Assembly (NCBI GenBank): GCA_050249955.1
Contig: JBFWPN010000005.1
Coordinates: 310,001-374,000, forward strand
Origin: CAVVIG01 sp050249955
GTDB taxonomy: Bacteria; Acidobacteriota; Vicinamibacteria; Vicinamibacterales; CAVVIG01
Direction of reading: 5' to 3'
Length of the DNA: 64,000 nt
The translations under genes and the position numbers were made by a program. Shown one piece after another: positions 47,301-55,520 of this stretch. The notes under the pieces are model-generated. The model was not told the origin of the DNA. It ran no database searches and worked only from the letters and a program-made list of their open reading frames with translations. Every line of letters starts with the position of its first letter. Positions within the stretch are counted from its first letter, which is position 1.

Positions 47301-48507
47301 GCAGGCCGCGCTGCCGGTCGAGCGCGAGCGTCCGGCGCTGCATCCGCGCGAGTACCTCGAGTGCTGGGATGAAGCGGCTCTCGGCGACGGTCCGTTCGAC
47401 CGCCCGCACCCCCCAGCCAGAGTCGGCGCAGGTGCGGCGCAGGGCGGCCCGGACGATCCGGTCGGTGCCTGGCGTGCCGGGGATCCGGTCGGCCAGCCCG
47501 AGCAGGTCGTCGCCGCATCCTGCCGTGGTGTCGATGAGTTCGTCGAGCAGCGTGAGTGCCGACCCCTCGCGCGCGGTTCCGAGGGCGTTACCGACGAACG
47601 CCAACTGCTCGCTGCGCGTGGCGCTGCCCGTTGCCAGGAGCGCCTCGTAGAGCGGCAGCACCTGGCGCGTGAGCGCGCCGCGCGACGCGAAGCCGAGCGC
47701 ACGACGGAGCCACGGCGCCGCATCGGGACCGGCCAGCAGCGGGTCGATCGCGTCGAGCGCCAGGCCCGGCTGGCCCGTGCGGTCGTATAGGTCGACGAGC
47801 CAGCTGCGGACCAGCGTATCCTCCGGGTGTTCCCGCAGCCATTCGCCGAGCCGCGCCGCCGCGGCCTGGGGTTGACCTCCGAGGGCCAGCGCCTGTAGTT
47901 CGAGACGGCGCAGGTCGATGCGGTCGGCTACGGCCTCGCGGGGGACGCGCGTCCAGGCCTCGACCGCTTCGGCGTTCCGGCCCGACGCCGTGAGGGCAAC
48001 GGCAAGATTCAGCCGGTCGTCCGCAACCGCATCGCGTTCGCGAGCCGCTGCGGCGAACGCGTCTGCCGCCTCGCTGAAGCGCCGCTGCCGAATGCGGCCC
48101 TCGCCGAGGTAACGGTACCAGCGTGCAGTGCCGGCGCGAAGCATCCGGCCCTCTTCGGCGAATGCTGCCGCCGACTGCTCGTCACCCTGGTCCAGTGCCG
48201 TGCCGATGGCTCCCTCGCGCACGCTGTCGGTGTCGGGGGCGCGGCGGAGGATGTCGTGCGCCAGGGCGAGCGCGCGCGCGGGTTCAACGGTCCGCAGCAC
48301 CCAGAAATATTCGGCAAGCTCGGCGACCGTGAACTCGCGTCGGGCACGCGCCGCCTCGAAGTACCGGGTCGCCTGTGCCGGATCGCCGGCGTCGCGACGA
48401 ACGCGCGCCAGGCCCAGGAGGGCCTCCGTGCGGACGTCGTCCTGGGCACGCACCGTTGTGGCGAGCGCCAGGACGAGGAGCACAAGAAGGACGACGCGGC
48501 GGGTCAT
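44287..48507 (-). CDS. Large TPR protein with C-terminal beta-barrel (BcsC-like exporter)
   Basis: 1406 aa with a signal peptide (1-22, TVRAQ). Residues about 25-1110 are a long array of TPR-like helix pairs. The last about 290 residues alternate polar and hydrophobic positions as in an outer-membrane beta-barrel. This is the BcsC/PgaA/AlgK-AlgE plan, in which a periplasmic scaffold is joined to an outer-membrane pore for polysaccharide export. It overlaps the upstream gene as ATGA. Sequence identity to true BcsC is not obvious, so the exported polymer is open. Confidence 0.82.
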   Translation of the reverse strand: MTRRVVLLVLLVLALATTVRAQDDVRTEALLGLARVRRDAGDPAQATRYFEAARARREFTVAELAEYFWVLRTVEPARALALAHDILRRAPDTDSVREGAIGTALDQGDEQSAAAFAEEGRMLRAGTARWYRYLGEGRIRQRRFSEAADAFAAAARERDAVADDRLNLAVALTASGRNAEAVEAWTRVPREAVADRIDLRRLELQALALGGQPQAAAARLGEWLREHPEDTLVRSWLVDLYDRTGQPGLALDAIDPLLAGPDAAPWLRRALGFASRGALTRQVLPLYEALLATGSATRSEQLAFVGNALGTAREGSALTLLDELIDTTAGCGDDLLGLADRIPGTPGTDRIVRAALRRTCADSGWGVRAVERTVAESRFIPALEVLARMQRRTLALDRQRGLLLHWTGASAPAIDLLTTAIQQVPGDLEVRVALVDALRTTGQLDRAADLLAVLLDSPDLPAARIRDFASVALDTERTDLALAFSAHRLASPAVAQEIRGRALLLRGDAAGALDALDRLEPARMTPEAALARLDATQAMAGRRAAWQLARTVQHTGRAWVDVMVRRYVLARAEGDAADASRLLPAICAIDTWWCRVAEAEAAMALGQPGTALGTLRGVSGPAPFQQARVDELRASAHEALGEQALALALVRRLSAAAPRRIDLRARLDVLEWLTGPDPGGAVLSARTPGYGANTAAHVIVARALLGRGHAADAVRVLRSPVLPAPTLEMRILQAQALQRTGDRRGALEALADVRLPDSTALLLKASLQSDLGMTEDARHTLRTAADEHDDPALYLAWASLEQEPAARADVLARGRQRLPDHQPLATAYASALLRAGRPAEAIRESAHLVAFDESNHDAWIVLVEATFATTPTDAPDLCARLARLASRHPSVILAVADHVAGLVRTAGADTVRPFSAMLEALGSRPFTGSTQALAMTRARLDAALEDWDGALATLDAALSAAPNALPLLRLRADVLGWSGRHSAAIEAYDTYLAHAPSDIEADRQRARVEGWAGLHTRAIRDYDRLARAHPQDAAIVAEAGAKRAFFEGRWHDAVTAYTDWIAADPDSSEARFERAAAMLAAGQPAAWRESLRDLSLRAGHRLAAEALRQEFDARRPQVFFVGDSRSASGFEGARLLDVHREGVGYESTHGGRHSARLGASAERTRALAPGLSLAGYRLAATASINVGSTVTIDAQAGAWTIADQTSPDSRVSARLRLSDRLTTYGGVETVPWLENAETVRMGMTTAGAFAGLRRATPRGDAELRLGHTRLSDGNRRDSIEASATAVLTERFRTLRGLFWAQVTRTGQRSPAYFSPERFVRLDAGIEYTWMLRPQRFAGDRQKTIRFGFLQGLDDRGTLYHHPRLSADLPLTRQLSFTATADVVTSETYRESSFQFGLRYLPFTAER

Positions 48508-48899
48508 GGTGCACCCCCGTCCGTGGATTGCAGCACGGCCTGGTAGCGCTCGTCTGCACGCCGCAGGTCGCCGGCGCGCCGGAAGGCATCGGCAGAACGG
48601 AGTGCGAGCGTGGCGTCGCCCGGGTCCAGCCGGACGGCGGCATCGAGGGCACGCGCTTCGAGGTCGAACTCCCCGAGCGCCTGGGCCTGCCGCGCCAGCA
48701 GTTCGAGGGTGTCGCGCGTGAGCTTGGGCCGGCGCAGCACCTCGTGCGCGGCAAGGACGAACTCGTCCCGCGTGGCCGGGGAGGCCGACGAGGCATAGAC
48801 GCGGTGGCGCACCGTCAGGAGGTCGCGGTACCTGACGGCGAAGATGGCCCCTTCGACGACGAGCCCGATCACGATGAGGGTGACGAATCGGCGCAGCAC
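48504..48899 (-). CDS. Small membrane-anchored TPR-like protein
   Basis: 131 aa, GTG start. One N-terminal membrane helix (about 4-21) is followed by two or three TPR-like helix pairs (about 55-122, EARALDAAVRLDPGDATLALRSADAFRRAGDLRRADERYQAVL). It lies between the synthase and the large exporter and overlaps the latter by 4 nt, so it may link the inner-membrane synthase with the periplasmic scaffold. I do not know the family. Confidence 0.72.
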   Translation of the reverse strand: MLRRFVTLIVIGLVVEGAIFAVRYRDLLTVRHRVYASSASPATRDEFVLAAHEVLRRPKLTRDTLELLARQAQALGEFDLEARALDAAVRLDPGDATLALRSADAFRRAGDLRRADERYQAVLQSTDGGAP

Positions 48900-48909
48900 G
48901 CGATCCTCC

Positions 48910-51177
48910 TCAGGCCGCCTCTTGCGCCTGGAATTGCGCCACGGTCGTCTCCGGCAGGGCGTGTTCGAACCGTACGCCGGTCACCCAGCTGTCGAACCCG
49001 TGTCGTGACGCGCGCAGTTCTGTGCGGACGACCGACACCGCGCCGTTCCAGCCATGGCCCGGTACCGTCATCGACACCCGCATCTCGTCGCCGACGCCGA
49101 CCGGCCATGGCATGAGCAGGCTCATGCCGCTCGCGCTGATGTCGAGGGCCGTGGCAACCGCGCGTCGCCCGGCATGCTGCAGGCGGACGGGAATCTGGAC
49201 GATCTGGCGGGGGGCGCGCGTGCGTGCCGCATGGCTGAAGCGCATCCGCAGCGCCCTGACGAGCCGGAGCAGCGCTGGCGGCTGCGAGAGGGTGGCAAAG
49301 AGGTGCGGCACCACGAGGGTGTAGATGCTGTCGTTCAGCAGGTCGCGCTCGGGCTGCGACAGACCGTCGAACGACACGCCGTAGCGGTACCAGCCGTCGC
49401 CCGCCTCGCGGTAGGCTGTGCGTACGGTGCCGGTCCAGTCGGCGACATGCGGGCCGAGATGCAGCCGCAGCGGGACCATCGCTCCGGTGGGCAGCGGTCC
49501 TGGCCAGAGCAGGGAACAGCCGCCATCGGAGATGTCCTCGGTGACGCCGAGGGGTGGTTCGCCCGAGTGTCCCCGGCCCTCGACCGGGAAGTGGGCTCGG
49601 AAGCGCTGGTCGGCGCGCTTCTCGCCGGGGCGCGTGCCGATCCGGAGGATGACCAGCATCATCCCCATGTTGAACAGGGTCCAGAAGATGGCGGTGCCGA
49701 CGCCGAAGTAGTCGTCGGTGATACCGAAGCCGAGCCCCATGAGGCTCCACCCGATGGCCAGCGTGCTGAACGCGAGCAGCAGCAGGTGCGGCATCACGGG
49801 GCGCAGGTCCTGTTCGGCCGCTCCCTTCTTGCTGGTGACCGCGAAGACGACCGGCGCGCCGCGGCCGAAGATGACGCGCTTCACGGCCCGGACGAGCGTG
49901 AAGAACGACACCATGTTGTACAGCTCGTCGAGGAGCAGCCGCCCCTTGCCGCGGCTGGCCACCTCGTAGGACACGATGAGCGCGGTCAGGAACGCCAGGT
50001 AGATGCCGAGGAACGTGGCGTCGTAGTTGGCGATCGGGAAGGTGCCCGTGAACAGCATCCACGGCGGCGCCATGTAGTACACGAACTTCGGCACACCGAC
50101 CGTCCAGTGGTAGAGCGACGCCGTGTACGAGATGCGCTGGTGCAGTGTCAGGTTCGGGGCGGTCAGCGGGTTGATGAAGCCGGCCACCTTCATGTTGCCT
50201 TCCGCCCAGCGCAGCCGCTGGATTTCGTAGGCGCGCAGGTCGGACGGGGCCAGGCCGGTGACGAGCAGTTCGTTCAGGTAGACCGACTTCCACCCCTGCG
50301 AGTGCAGCACGAGCGAGGTGTGCAGGTCCTCGGTGATCGTGTCGGTCATGATGCCGCCGAGCGGCTCGAGGGCGCTGCGCCGCAGCACCGCGCCGGTGCC
50401 GCAGAAGAAGGACGCATTCCAGTGATCCTTCCCGGGCATGACCAGCTTGAAGAACGCATCCTGCTCGCTGTACATCTGCCGCCGATGCCAGCTCACCCGG
50501 TGCTGGACCGAGTCCAGGTTGTGATACTGCTGGGGCACCTGGACGAGCGCCACCCTGGGATCGCGGAAGAAGCCGAGCGTGCGGTCGAGGAACTCGGGAC
50601 GTGGCACGTGGTCGGCATCGAAGGTGGCGATGAAGTCGGCGTCGGTGACGCGGAACGCGTTGTTCCAGTTGCCGGCCTTCGCATGGGCGTTGTCGCGGCG
50701 CGTGAGGTATTCGGCGCCGAGTTCGAGCGCCATCGCCTGCACCGCCGGCCTTCGCCCATCGTCGAGTACGAAAGTGCGGTGGGGATAGCGGATGCCGACG
50801 GCCGCGCGCACCGTCCGACGCAGCAGGGCGATGTCCTCGTTGTAGGTCGTGATGAAGATGTCCACCTTCATCCCGGGCGGCGGCGCCACCACCCGGCGGC
50901 CCCGGACCGCCCAGACCGCGTGAAAGAAGAAGAAGAGCGACAGGAAGCCGTGCACTTCCGCGAAGTACATCAGGCCGGAGAAGACCGGCGCCTCCGGGTT
51001 GAGCGTGTAGAGCAGGCGGTACGCCAGGTAGGCGGTGTAGATGCCGAGTGCGCAGACCGCGACCACGCGGATGGCCCAGCGCTGGGCCGGCGAATCCAGG
51101 TAGGTGAGGGTGTCGTCAGCGTTGAAGGCGACGGCGGTCGGGTTCGTCGTGTCTGCGTGCGGGAAGGTGTCGGACAT
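48910..51177 (-). CDS. BcsA-like family 2 glycosyltransferase with two PilZ domains
   Basis: 755 aa. N-terminal membrane helices at about 34-56 and 66-90. The GT2 domain has TYNED, DDGRRP, FDADHVP (about 185-191), TEDLHTS (about 283) and QRLRWAEG (about 319), the D, D, D, QxxRW set of processive cellulose synthases. Membrane helices follow (about 350-515). Two PilZ-like domains end the protein: RADQRFRAHFPV plus DISDGG (about 520-615) and RAPRQIVQIPV plus DISASG (about 655-745). PilZ in BcsA binds cyclic di-GMP and opens the active site. A second PilZ is unusual. No bcsB or bcsZ is adjacent, so the product may not be cellulose. Confidence 0.88.
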   Translation of the reverse strand: MSDTFPHADTTNPTAVAFNADDTLTYLDSPAQRWAIRVVAVCALGIYTAYLAYRLLYTLNPEAPVFSGLMYFAEVHGFLSLFFFFHAVWAVRGRRVVAPPPGMKVDIFITTYNEDIALLRRTVRAAVGIRYPHRTFVLDDGRRPAVQAMALELGAEYLTRRDNAHAKAGNWNNAFRVTDADFIATFDADHVPRPEFLDRTLGFFRDPRVALVQVPQQYHNLDSVQHRVSWHRRQMYSEQDAFFKLVMPGKDHWNASFFCGTGAVLRRSALEPLGGIMTDTITEDLHTSLVLHSQGWKSVYLNELLVTGLAPSDLRAYEIQRLRWAEGNMKVAGFINPLTAPNLTLHQRISYTASLYHWTVGVPKFVYYMAPPWMLFTGTFPIANYDATFLGIYLAFLTALIVSYEVASRGKGRLLLDELYNMVSFFTLVRAVKRVIFGRGAPVVFAVTSKKGAAEQDLRPVMPHLLLLAFSTLAIGWSLMGLGFGITDDYFGVGTAIFWTLFNMGMMLVILRIGTRPGEKRADQRFRAHFPVEGRGHSGEPPLGVTEDISDGGCSLLWPGPLPTGAMVPLRLHLGPHVADWTGTVRTAYREAGDGWYRYGVSFDGLSQPERDLLNDSIYTLVVPHLFATLSQPPALLRLVRALRMRFSHAARTRAPRQIVQIPVRLQHAGRRAVATALDISASGMSLLMPWPVGVGDEMRVSMTVPGHGWNGAVSVVRTELRASRHGFDSWVTGVRFEHALPETTVAQFQAQEAA

Positions 51178-51294
51178 CGGCCGGCTGTTCGATCTCGTAA
51201 TCGGCTGACCGAAACCGCCCTTGAAGTCCTGTTGCGCTCCGGAGTTTCAGATCCTGGCGCAGAACGGCACTATGCGCAGGCGACGGTTGGCAGT

Positions 51295-51375
51295 CCCTGC
51301 GCAGGGCTCCGGCTGTGTTGGCCGCGTGGCGGCCGACGAGGCGGCCCCCAGCCCGGCCGGAAGCGGCTGGCCGCC
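51295..51375. other. Strongly folded segment between the synthase and the CDF gene
   Basis: Within the 275-nt divergent gap lie a perfect 12-bp palindrome (CCCTGCGCAGGG, 51295-51306), a 6-bp stem with a 3-base loop (51320-51334) and an 11-bp stem with a 3-base bulge (51340-51353 with 51365-51375). No T-run follows. It could be an mRNA leader or a set of operators. The rest of the gap shows nothing I can name. Confidence 0.4.
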
Positions 51376-51452
51376 ATCGTGCAGAACTGCGACAGGCGAA
51401 GGCAGGAGAATAGCGTCGGACACAGAGCCGACGGGTCGGCGGATCGGAGGTC

Positions 51453-52382
51453 ATGGCATCGAGCACGCGGGCGATCAGATTCGCCATCGCCGGCAACCTG
51501 CTGATTGCGGTCACCAAGTTCGTGGCCGCGGTCATTGGCGGCAGCTCCGCGATGATGTCCGAAGGCGTGCATTCGCTCGTGGACACGGGCAACGGGGTTC
51601 TGCTGCTGGTGGGCGTCCGGAAGAGCAGGGAACCGGCCGATCGCGAGCACCCATTCGGTCATGGGAAGGATGTGTACTTCTACTCGCTGATGGTGGCGGT
51701 GCTCATCTTTGGCGTGGGTGGCGGCGTCTCGGCTTACGAGGGGATTCTCCACGTCCTGCACCCCAACCCGATCGACGACCCCACGCTTTCGTACATCACG
51801 CTCGGGATCGCTGCTGTGTTCGAGGGGATCTCCTGGTCTGTCGCGGTGCAGGAGTTCCGCAAGAGCATGGGCACGCGCTCGGCCTGGGCGACCGTGCGCG
51901 GGACGAAGGACCCGACCCACTTCGCGGTGCTGTTCGAGGACTCCGCCGCCCTCATTGGCATCCTGGTCGCCGCCGGGGGTGTGTTCCTCTCGCACAGCTA
52001 CGGCATGCTTCGGTTCGACGGCATCGCGTCGATCCTCATCGGCACCACGCTCTGCCTCGTCGCCTCGGTCATGCTGCGCGAATCGAAGGGCCTCCTGATC
52101 GGCGAATCGGCCGCCCCCGAGGTCCAGTCCAGCATCGAGACGCTGCTCGCGGGCGATCAGGACGTCGATGAAGTGCACCGGGTGCTCACCATGCAGCTCG
52201 GACCAGGCACAGTGCTGGTGAACGCCGAACTGCGATTCGTCCAGCGGTTGTCCGGGGAGCAGATTGTCGCGGCCGTGCAGCGCCTCGAACGGCGACTTCG
52301 GCAGGCGCATCCGCAAGTGCGGCAGGTGTTCGTCGAGGCGACGGCGTTGCGGCCGGAGGTGCAGTCTCGGGACCGGTCCTGA
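51453..52382 (+). CDS. Cation diffusion facilitator transporter
   Basis: 309 aa. The transmembrane domain (about 1-205, six helices) has the metal-site HSLVD of helix 2 (HSLVDTGNG) and the helix-5 site FEDSAALIG. The loop HPFGHGKDVYFYSLM is typical of the family. The C-terminal cytoplasmic domain (about 210-300) is the usual dimerisation region. It probably exports Zn2+, Fe2+ or Mn2+ in exchange for protons. The metal cannot be fixed from the sequence. GGAGG lies just before the ATG. Confidence 0.92.
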   Translation: MASSTRAIRFAIAGNLLIAVTKFVAAVIGGSSAMMSEGVHSLVDTGNGVLLLVGVRKSREPADREHPFGHGKDVYFYSLMVAVLIFGVGGGVSAYEGILHVLHPNPIDDPTLSYITLGIAAVFEGISWSVAVQEFRKSMGTRSAWATVRGTKDPTHFAVLFEDSAALIGILVAAGGVFLSHSYGMLRFDGIASILIGTTLCLVASVMLRESKGLLIGESAAPEVQSSIETLLAGDQDVDEVHRVLTMQLGPGTVLVNAELRFVQRLSGEQIVAAVQRLERRLRQAHPQVRQVFVEATALRPEVQSRDRS

Positions 52383-52438
52383 ACGGCCAGGCCCGGTCGG
52401 ACGACGCGGACCGGTGGACGTGGGGAACGATGTCGAAG

Positions 52439-52510
52439 TGACCCGGGCGGGGATCGAACCCGCGACCCTCTGATTAAAAGTCAGATGCTCTACCACTGAG
52501 CTACCAGGTC
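52439..52510 (-). tRNA. tRNA-Lys (anticodon TTT)
   Basis: 72 nt on the minus strand. Acceptor stem GACCTGG with CCGGGTC (one wobble), D-arm GCTC-AGTGGTA-GAGC, anticodon stem TCTGA with TCAGA around the loop CTTTTAA (anticodon TTT), and T-arm GCGGG-TTCGATC-CCCGC. The discriminator base is A, and CCA is not encoded. Confidence 0.97.
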
Positions 52511-52513
52511 AGG

Positions 52514-52542
52514 AGGGAGCCCCATTTTACTACGCGGCTCCC
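52514..52542 (-). promoter_or_regulatory. -10 box and inverted repeat upstream of tRNA-Lys
   Basis: On the minus strand TAAAAT (52529-52524) would start transcription about 7 nt before the tRNA. It sits in the loop of a 7-bp inverted repeat (52515-52521 with 52536-52542). A consensus -35 is not clear. Confidence 0.4.
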
Positions 52543-52584
52543 GTCGGGCGGACACTCGGCCGCCTCAGGCGGGTGGCGTGCCCG

Positions 52585-53499
52585 CTAGAGGATCTTCTGG
52601 CCCAGTGCCGAGAGCGCCAGTTCGACGCCCAGTTCCGCCGTCGTGTTGCGGATGTCCAGCGTCGGATTCACTTCGACCAGGTCGAGCGACGTCAGCAGGC
52701 CCGAGTCGGCGATGATCTCCATCGCCAGGTGCGCCTCGCGGTAGTCGAGGCCCCCCTTCACCGGCGTGCCGACGCCGGGGGCGATGCTCGGGTCGCACAC
52801 GTCCATGTCGAATGACACGTGCAGCCCCGCCGTGCCGCTCGACGCCAGCGCCACGGCATGCTCCATCACGGCCGCCATGCCCCGGCGGTCGATGTCCTTC
52901 ATCGTGAAGACGTGGACGCCCGACGCGCGGACGATCTCCTTCTCGCGATCGTCGAGGTTGCGGATGCCGATGAGCACGGTGTGCTCGGGACGGACGGTCG
53001 GGAAGAAGCCGCCGATGGTGGACAGCTCCTTCGGCTCGGTGCCGAGCAAGGCGGCCAGCGGCATTCCGTGCACGTTGCCGCTCGGCGACGACGCTGGCGT
53101 GTTCATGTCGCCGTGCGCATCCACCCAGAGCAGGCCGATGGGCAGCCGCTTCGTGCGCGTGGCCCAGGCCGCGGCCGCGGCCACCGAGCCTGCCCCGAGG
53201 CTGTGATCGCCGCCAAGCACGATGGGCAGGGCGCCAGCCTCGAGCGAGGCCAGGGAGGCCTCGTACAGGTCGGTGCAGACCCGCGCGATCTCGTCGATGT
53301 ACTTCTTGGTCGGATCCGGCGCCTTCAACGTCTCCCGCACTGCGACCGGGACGTTCCCCTTGTCCGTGACGGGGAATCCCAGCGTGGCCAGGCGGTCGCC
53401 CAGGCCAGCAATGCGGAACGCCGACGGCCCCATGTCCACGCCACGCCGGCCGCCGCCAAGGTCGAGCGGAACACCGACGATGTCGACCGCGCGAGCCAT
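52585..53499 (-). CDS. rocF: Arginase (ureohydrolase family)
   Basis: 304 aa from the ATG at 53499; a GTG at 53508 overlapping the previous stop is the alternative. Ureohydrolase metal motifs are GGDHSLGAGS, VDAHGDMNTP and SFDMDVCDP, which supply the His/Asp ligands of the two Mn ions. GIRNLDDREKEIV also fits arginase, and ARG-type N-terminal GVPLDLGGGRRGVDMGPSAFR is the RocF signature. It splits arginine to ornithine and urea. It is the last gene of the haem operon, 5 nt after the methyltransferase. Confidence 0.95.
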   Translation of the reverse strand: MARAVDIVGVPLDLGGGRRGVDMGPSAFRIAGLGDRLATLGFPVTDKGNVPVAVRETLKAPDPTKKYIDEIARVCTDLYEASLASLEAGALPIVLGGDHSLGAGSVAAAAAWATRTKRLPIGLLWVDAHGDMNTPASSPSGNVHGMPLAALLGTEPKELSTIGGFFPTVRPEHTVLIGIRNLDDREKEIVRASGVHVFTMKDIDRRGMAAVMEHAVALASSGTAGLHVSFDMDVCDPSIAPGVGTPVKGGLDYREAHLAMEIIADSGLLTSLDLVEVNPTLDIRNTTAELGVELALSALGQKIL

Positions 53500-53504
53500 T
53501 CGGG

Positions 53505-54149
53505 TCACCGTGCCTTCACGGTAATCGAGACGCCCTCGCCCGAGGGGGTCACGATCGAGGTGAACATCCGCGGGTCGGTCCTGATCGCCTGCAGGAAGTC
53601 GGTCATCTCGCTCTGCTTGTTCACCACGTTGTGCGCCAGGAACAGGCCGCGCGGCTTCAGGCGTGGGAACACCATGTCGAGGAACCGCTTGTAGTCCCGC
53701 TTCCAGGCGTCGAGGAACACGAAGTCGAACTCACCCTGCAGCTTCGGGATTTCCCTGAACGCATCGCCCGACACCACGGTGACAACGTCGGAGAGGCCGG
53801 CCCTCCGGATGTTCTCCGCGGCCACCTTCGCACGCGCCGGATCGTACTCGATGGTCGTGAGTCGACCGCCGGTCTGTCGCAGGCCGAGCCCGATCCAGAT
53901 GGCGGAGTAGCCGTTCGCGCCGCCAATCTCGAGGGCGCGGGTCGCGCCGCTCGACGCCACCATCACGCGCAGGAAGCGGCCATCTTCTTCAGACACCGCG
54001 AGCAGGTCGGTGTCGGCCGCCTTGATCTGCTGCATCAGCTTCTGCAGGTCGGCCGGAATGGTGGACGTGGCGCCCTGCTGCGCGCGAAGCGGGGCGACGA
54101 GCAGCGCGCAACTCAGTACCAGCGCTAGGAAACGGGCGATGCGAGCCAT
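53505..54149 (-). CDS. O-methyltransferase-like protein with a signal peptide
   Basis: 214 aa from the ATG at 54149, preferred because GGAAGG lies 7 nt upstream. Residues 1-24 look like a signal peptide (ARFLALVLSCALLVAPLRAQ). The rest is a class I, catechol-O-methyltransferase-like domain: ALEIGGANGYSAIWIG (SAM loop I), TTIEYDPARA, VSGDAFREI and DFVFLDAWKRDY. A SAM-binding domain behind an export signal is odd, because SAM is cytoplasmic. It may stay tethered on the inside, or the hydrophobic start may have another role. It overlaps hemG by 25 nt. Confidence 0.85.
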   Translation of the reverse strand: MARIARFLALVLSCALLVAPLRAQQGATSTIPADLQKLMQQIKAADTDLLAVSEEDGRFLRVMVASSGATRALEIGGANGYSAIWIGLGLRQTGGRLTTIEYDPARAKVAAENIRRAGLSDVVTVVSGDAFREIPKLQGEFDFVFLDAWKRDYKRFLDMVFPRLKPRGLFLAHNVVNKQSEMTDFLQAIRTDPRMFTSIVTPSGEGVSITVKAR

Positions 54150-55513
54150 TCGCATACCTTCCGGGCAGTGGCGCGGGCATCCGCGACGCAGTCGGGCACA
54201 CCCACGCCGCGGAAACCACTGCCGGTGACATACAGGCCGGGGTGATGGCCAAGTTCGCGATCGATGGCGGCCACCCGATCCAGGTGGCCGACCTCGTGCT
54301 GGGCGTTGGCGTTCTCCCAGCGATACACCCGGGTGAAGATCGGCGCGCCGCTGATGCCGATGAGCGGTCCCATCGCGTTCAGCGCCGTCTGCACCAGCTC
54401 GGCGTCGGTCTTCTCCAGTGCCCGCGGGTCGCGTGCGCCGCCGAAGAACGCCCGCAGCAGCACTTTGCCCTCAGGCGCACGCCCCGGCCATTTGGACGAG
54501 AGCCAGGTGCCGGCCATGATGCCGGTCGCCTCGACCCGTGGCACCACCCACCCCGAGCCGTTCAGCGGGTCGGCGATTTGCGCGCGGTCGAAGGCGAGCG
54601 CAACGGTGGCCGCCGAGGCATACGGCACGTCGCCGCACGTGCGGGCAATCGCCGGAGCCACCGTCTGGAGCGTGCGTGCCGCCACGAAGGCCGGGGTGGC
54701 CGACACCACCGCACTGGCGCGTATCCGCTCGCCTGTACTGGTCTCCACCACGTAGCCTTCCGCGTCGCGCCCCACAGACGTGACGGGGGTGCGCAGCCTG
54801 ACGGCCGCGGCGGGCAGCAGCCGTTCAAGCGCGGCGACCATCTCGCCCAGCCCGCCGGGCAGCGACTTGAACGCGCCGTCCTTCGACGGGGGCATCGGGT
54901 GCGTGCGGAAGTGGCGGAGCAGGCTGCCCGACTGTTGTTCGTAGGTGACGAAGCGCGGGAACAGCGCGCGGACCGAGAGGCGCTCGACATCGCCCGCATG
55001 GATCCCCGCAAGTAGCGGTTCCGCGAGGTACTCGACCGCCTCGCTCCCGAACCGCCGCCGCATGAAGCTGCCGATCGACTCGTCCGAGTCGTCGGTCCGC
55101 TTCGGCACGAACAGTTCCATGCCCATGCGCAGCTTCCCGGGCCAGGAGAAGAGCCCGGTCCTGATGAACGGCCCCCACTCCGTAGGGATGCCCATCACCG
55201 ACCCGGCTGGCAGGGGATGCAGCCGTCCACCTCGCTGAATGTAGGCGAGCCGGGGCAGGCGCGTGGTTACCAGTCGATCGCCGAGCCCCAGTTCGGTGCA
55301 CAGCTTGATCGCGTCCGGCTTCTGGATCAGCAGCGCGTCAGGCCCGCCGTCGACATGGAATCCGTCGACTTCCTCACTGAAGACAACCCCGCCGACCCGC
55401 GAGGATGCCTCCAGCAGCGTGAATGGAACCGTCCGTTGTTGCAGTTCGTATGCGGTCGCCAGGCCGGCGATGCCGCCGCCGAGGATGACGACGTGGGGAG
55501 CGGGAAGACTCAC
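54125..55513 (-). CDS. hemG: Protoporphyrinogen/coproporphyrinogen oxidase
   Basis: 462 aa with a GTG start at 55513, 7 nt after hemH. The N-terminal FAD motif GGGIAGLATAYEL, the segment EASSRVGGVVFSEEVDGFHVDGGPD and the C-terminal GSGFRGVGVPDCVADARATA identify the HemG/HemY-type flavin oxidase (the hemY of Bacillus). It removes six electrons from protoporphyrinogen IX or, in the coproporphyrin-dependent route, from coproporphyrinogen III. The choice of route cannot be settled here: hemE and hemH flank it, and no hemQ is in the window. Confidence 0.93.
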   Translation of the reverse strand: MSLPAPHVVILGGGIAGLATAYELQQRTVPFTLLEASSRVGGVVFSEEVDGFHVDGGPDALLIQKPDAIKLCTELGLGDRLVTTRLPRLAYIQRGGRLHPLPAGSVMGIPTEWGPFIRTGLFSWPGKLRMGMELFVPKRTDDSDESIGSFMRRRFGSEAVEYLAEPLLAGIHAGDVERLSVRALFPRFVTYEQQSGSLLRHFRTHPMPPSKDGAFKSLPGGLGEMVAALERLLPAAAVRLRTPVTSVGRDAEGYVVETSTGERIRASAVVSATPAFVAARTLQTVAPAIARTCGDVPYASAATVALAFDRAQIADPLNGSGWVVPRVEATGIMAGTWLSSKWPGRAPEGKVLLRAFFGGARDPRALEKTDAELVQTALNAMGPLIGISGAPIFTRVYRWENANAQHEVGHLDRVAAIDRELGHHPGLYVTGSGFRGVGVPDCVADARATARKVCEWLASPVS

Positions 55514-55520
55514 CCCGCGA

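Noticed and set aside
49054..51504. 816-codon open frame on the plus strand
   Set aside because: Antisense to the BcsA-like synthase, which carries all catalytic motifs.
52515..52542. 7-bp inverted repeat as a terminator
   Set aside because: It lies upstream of tRNA-Lys and encloses its -10 box; no T-run follows the stem.
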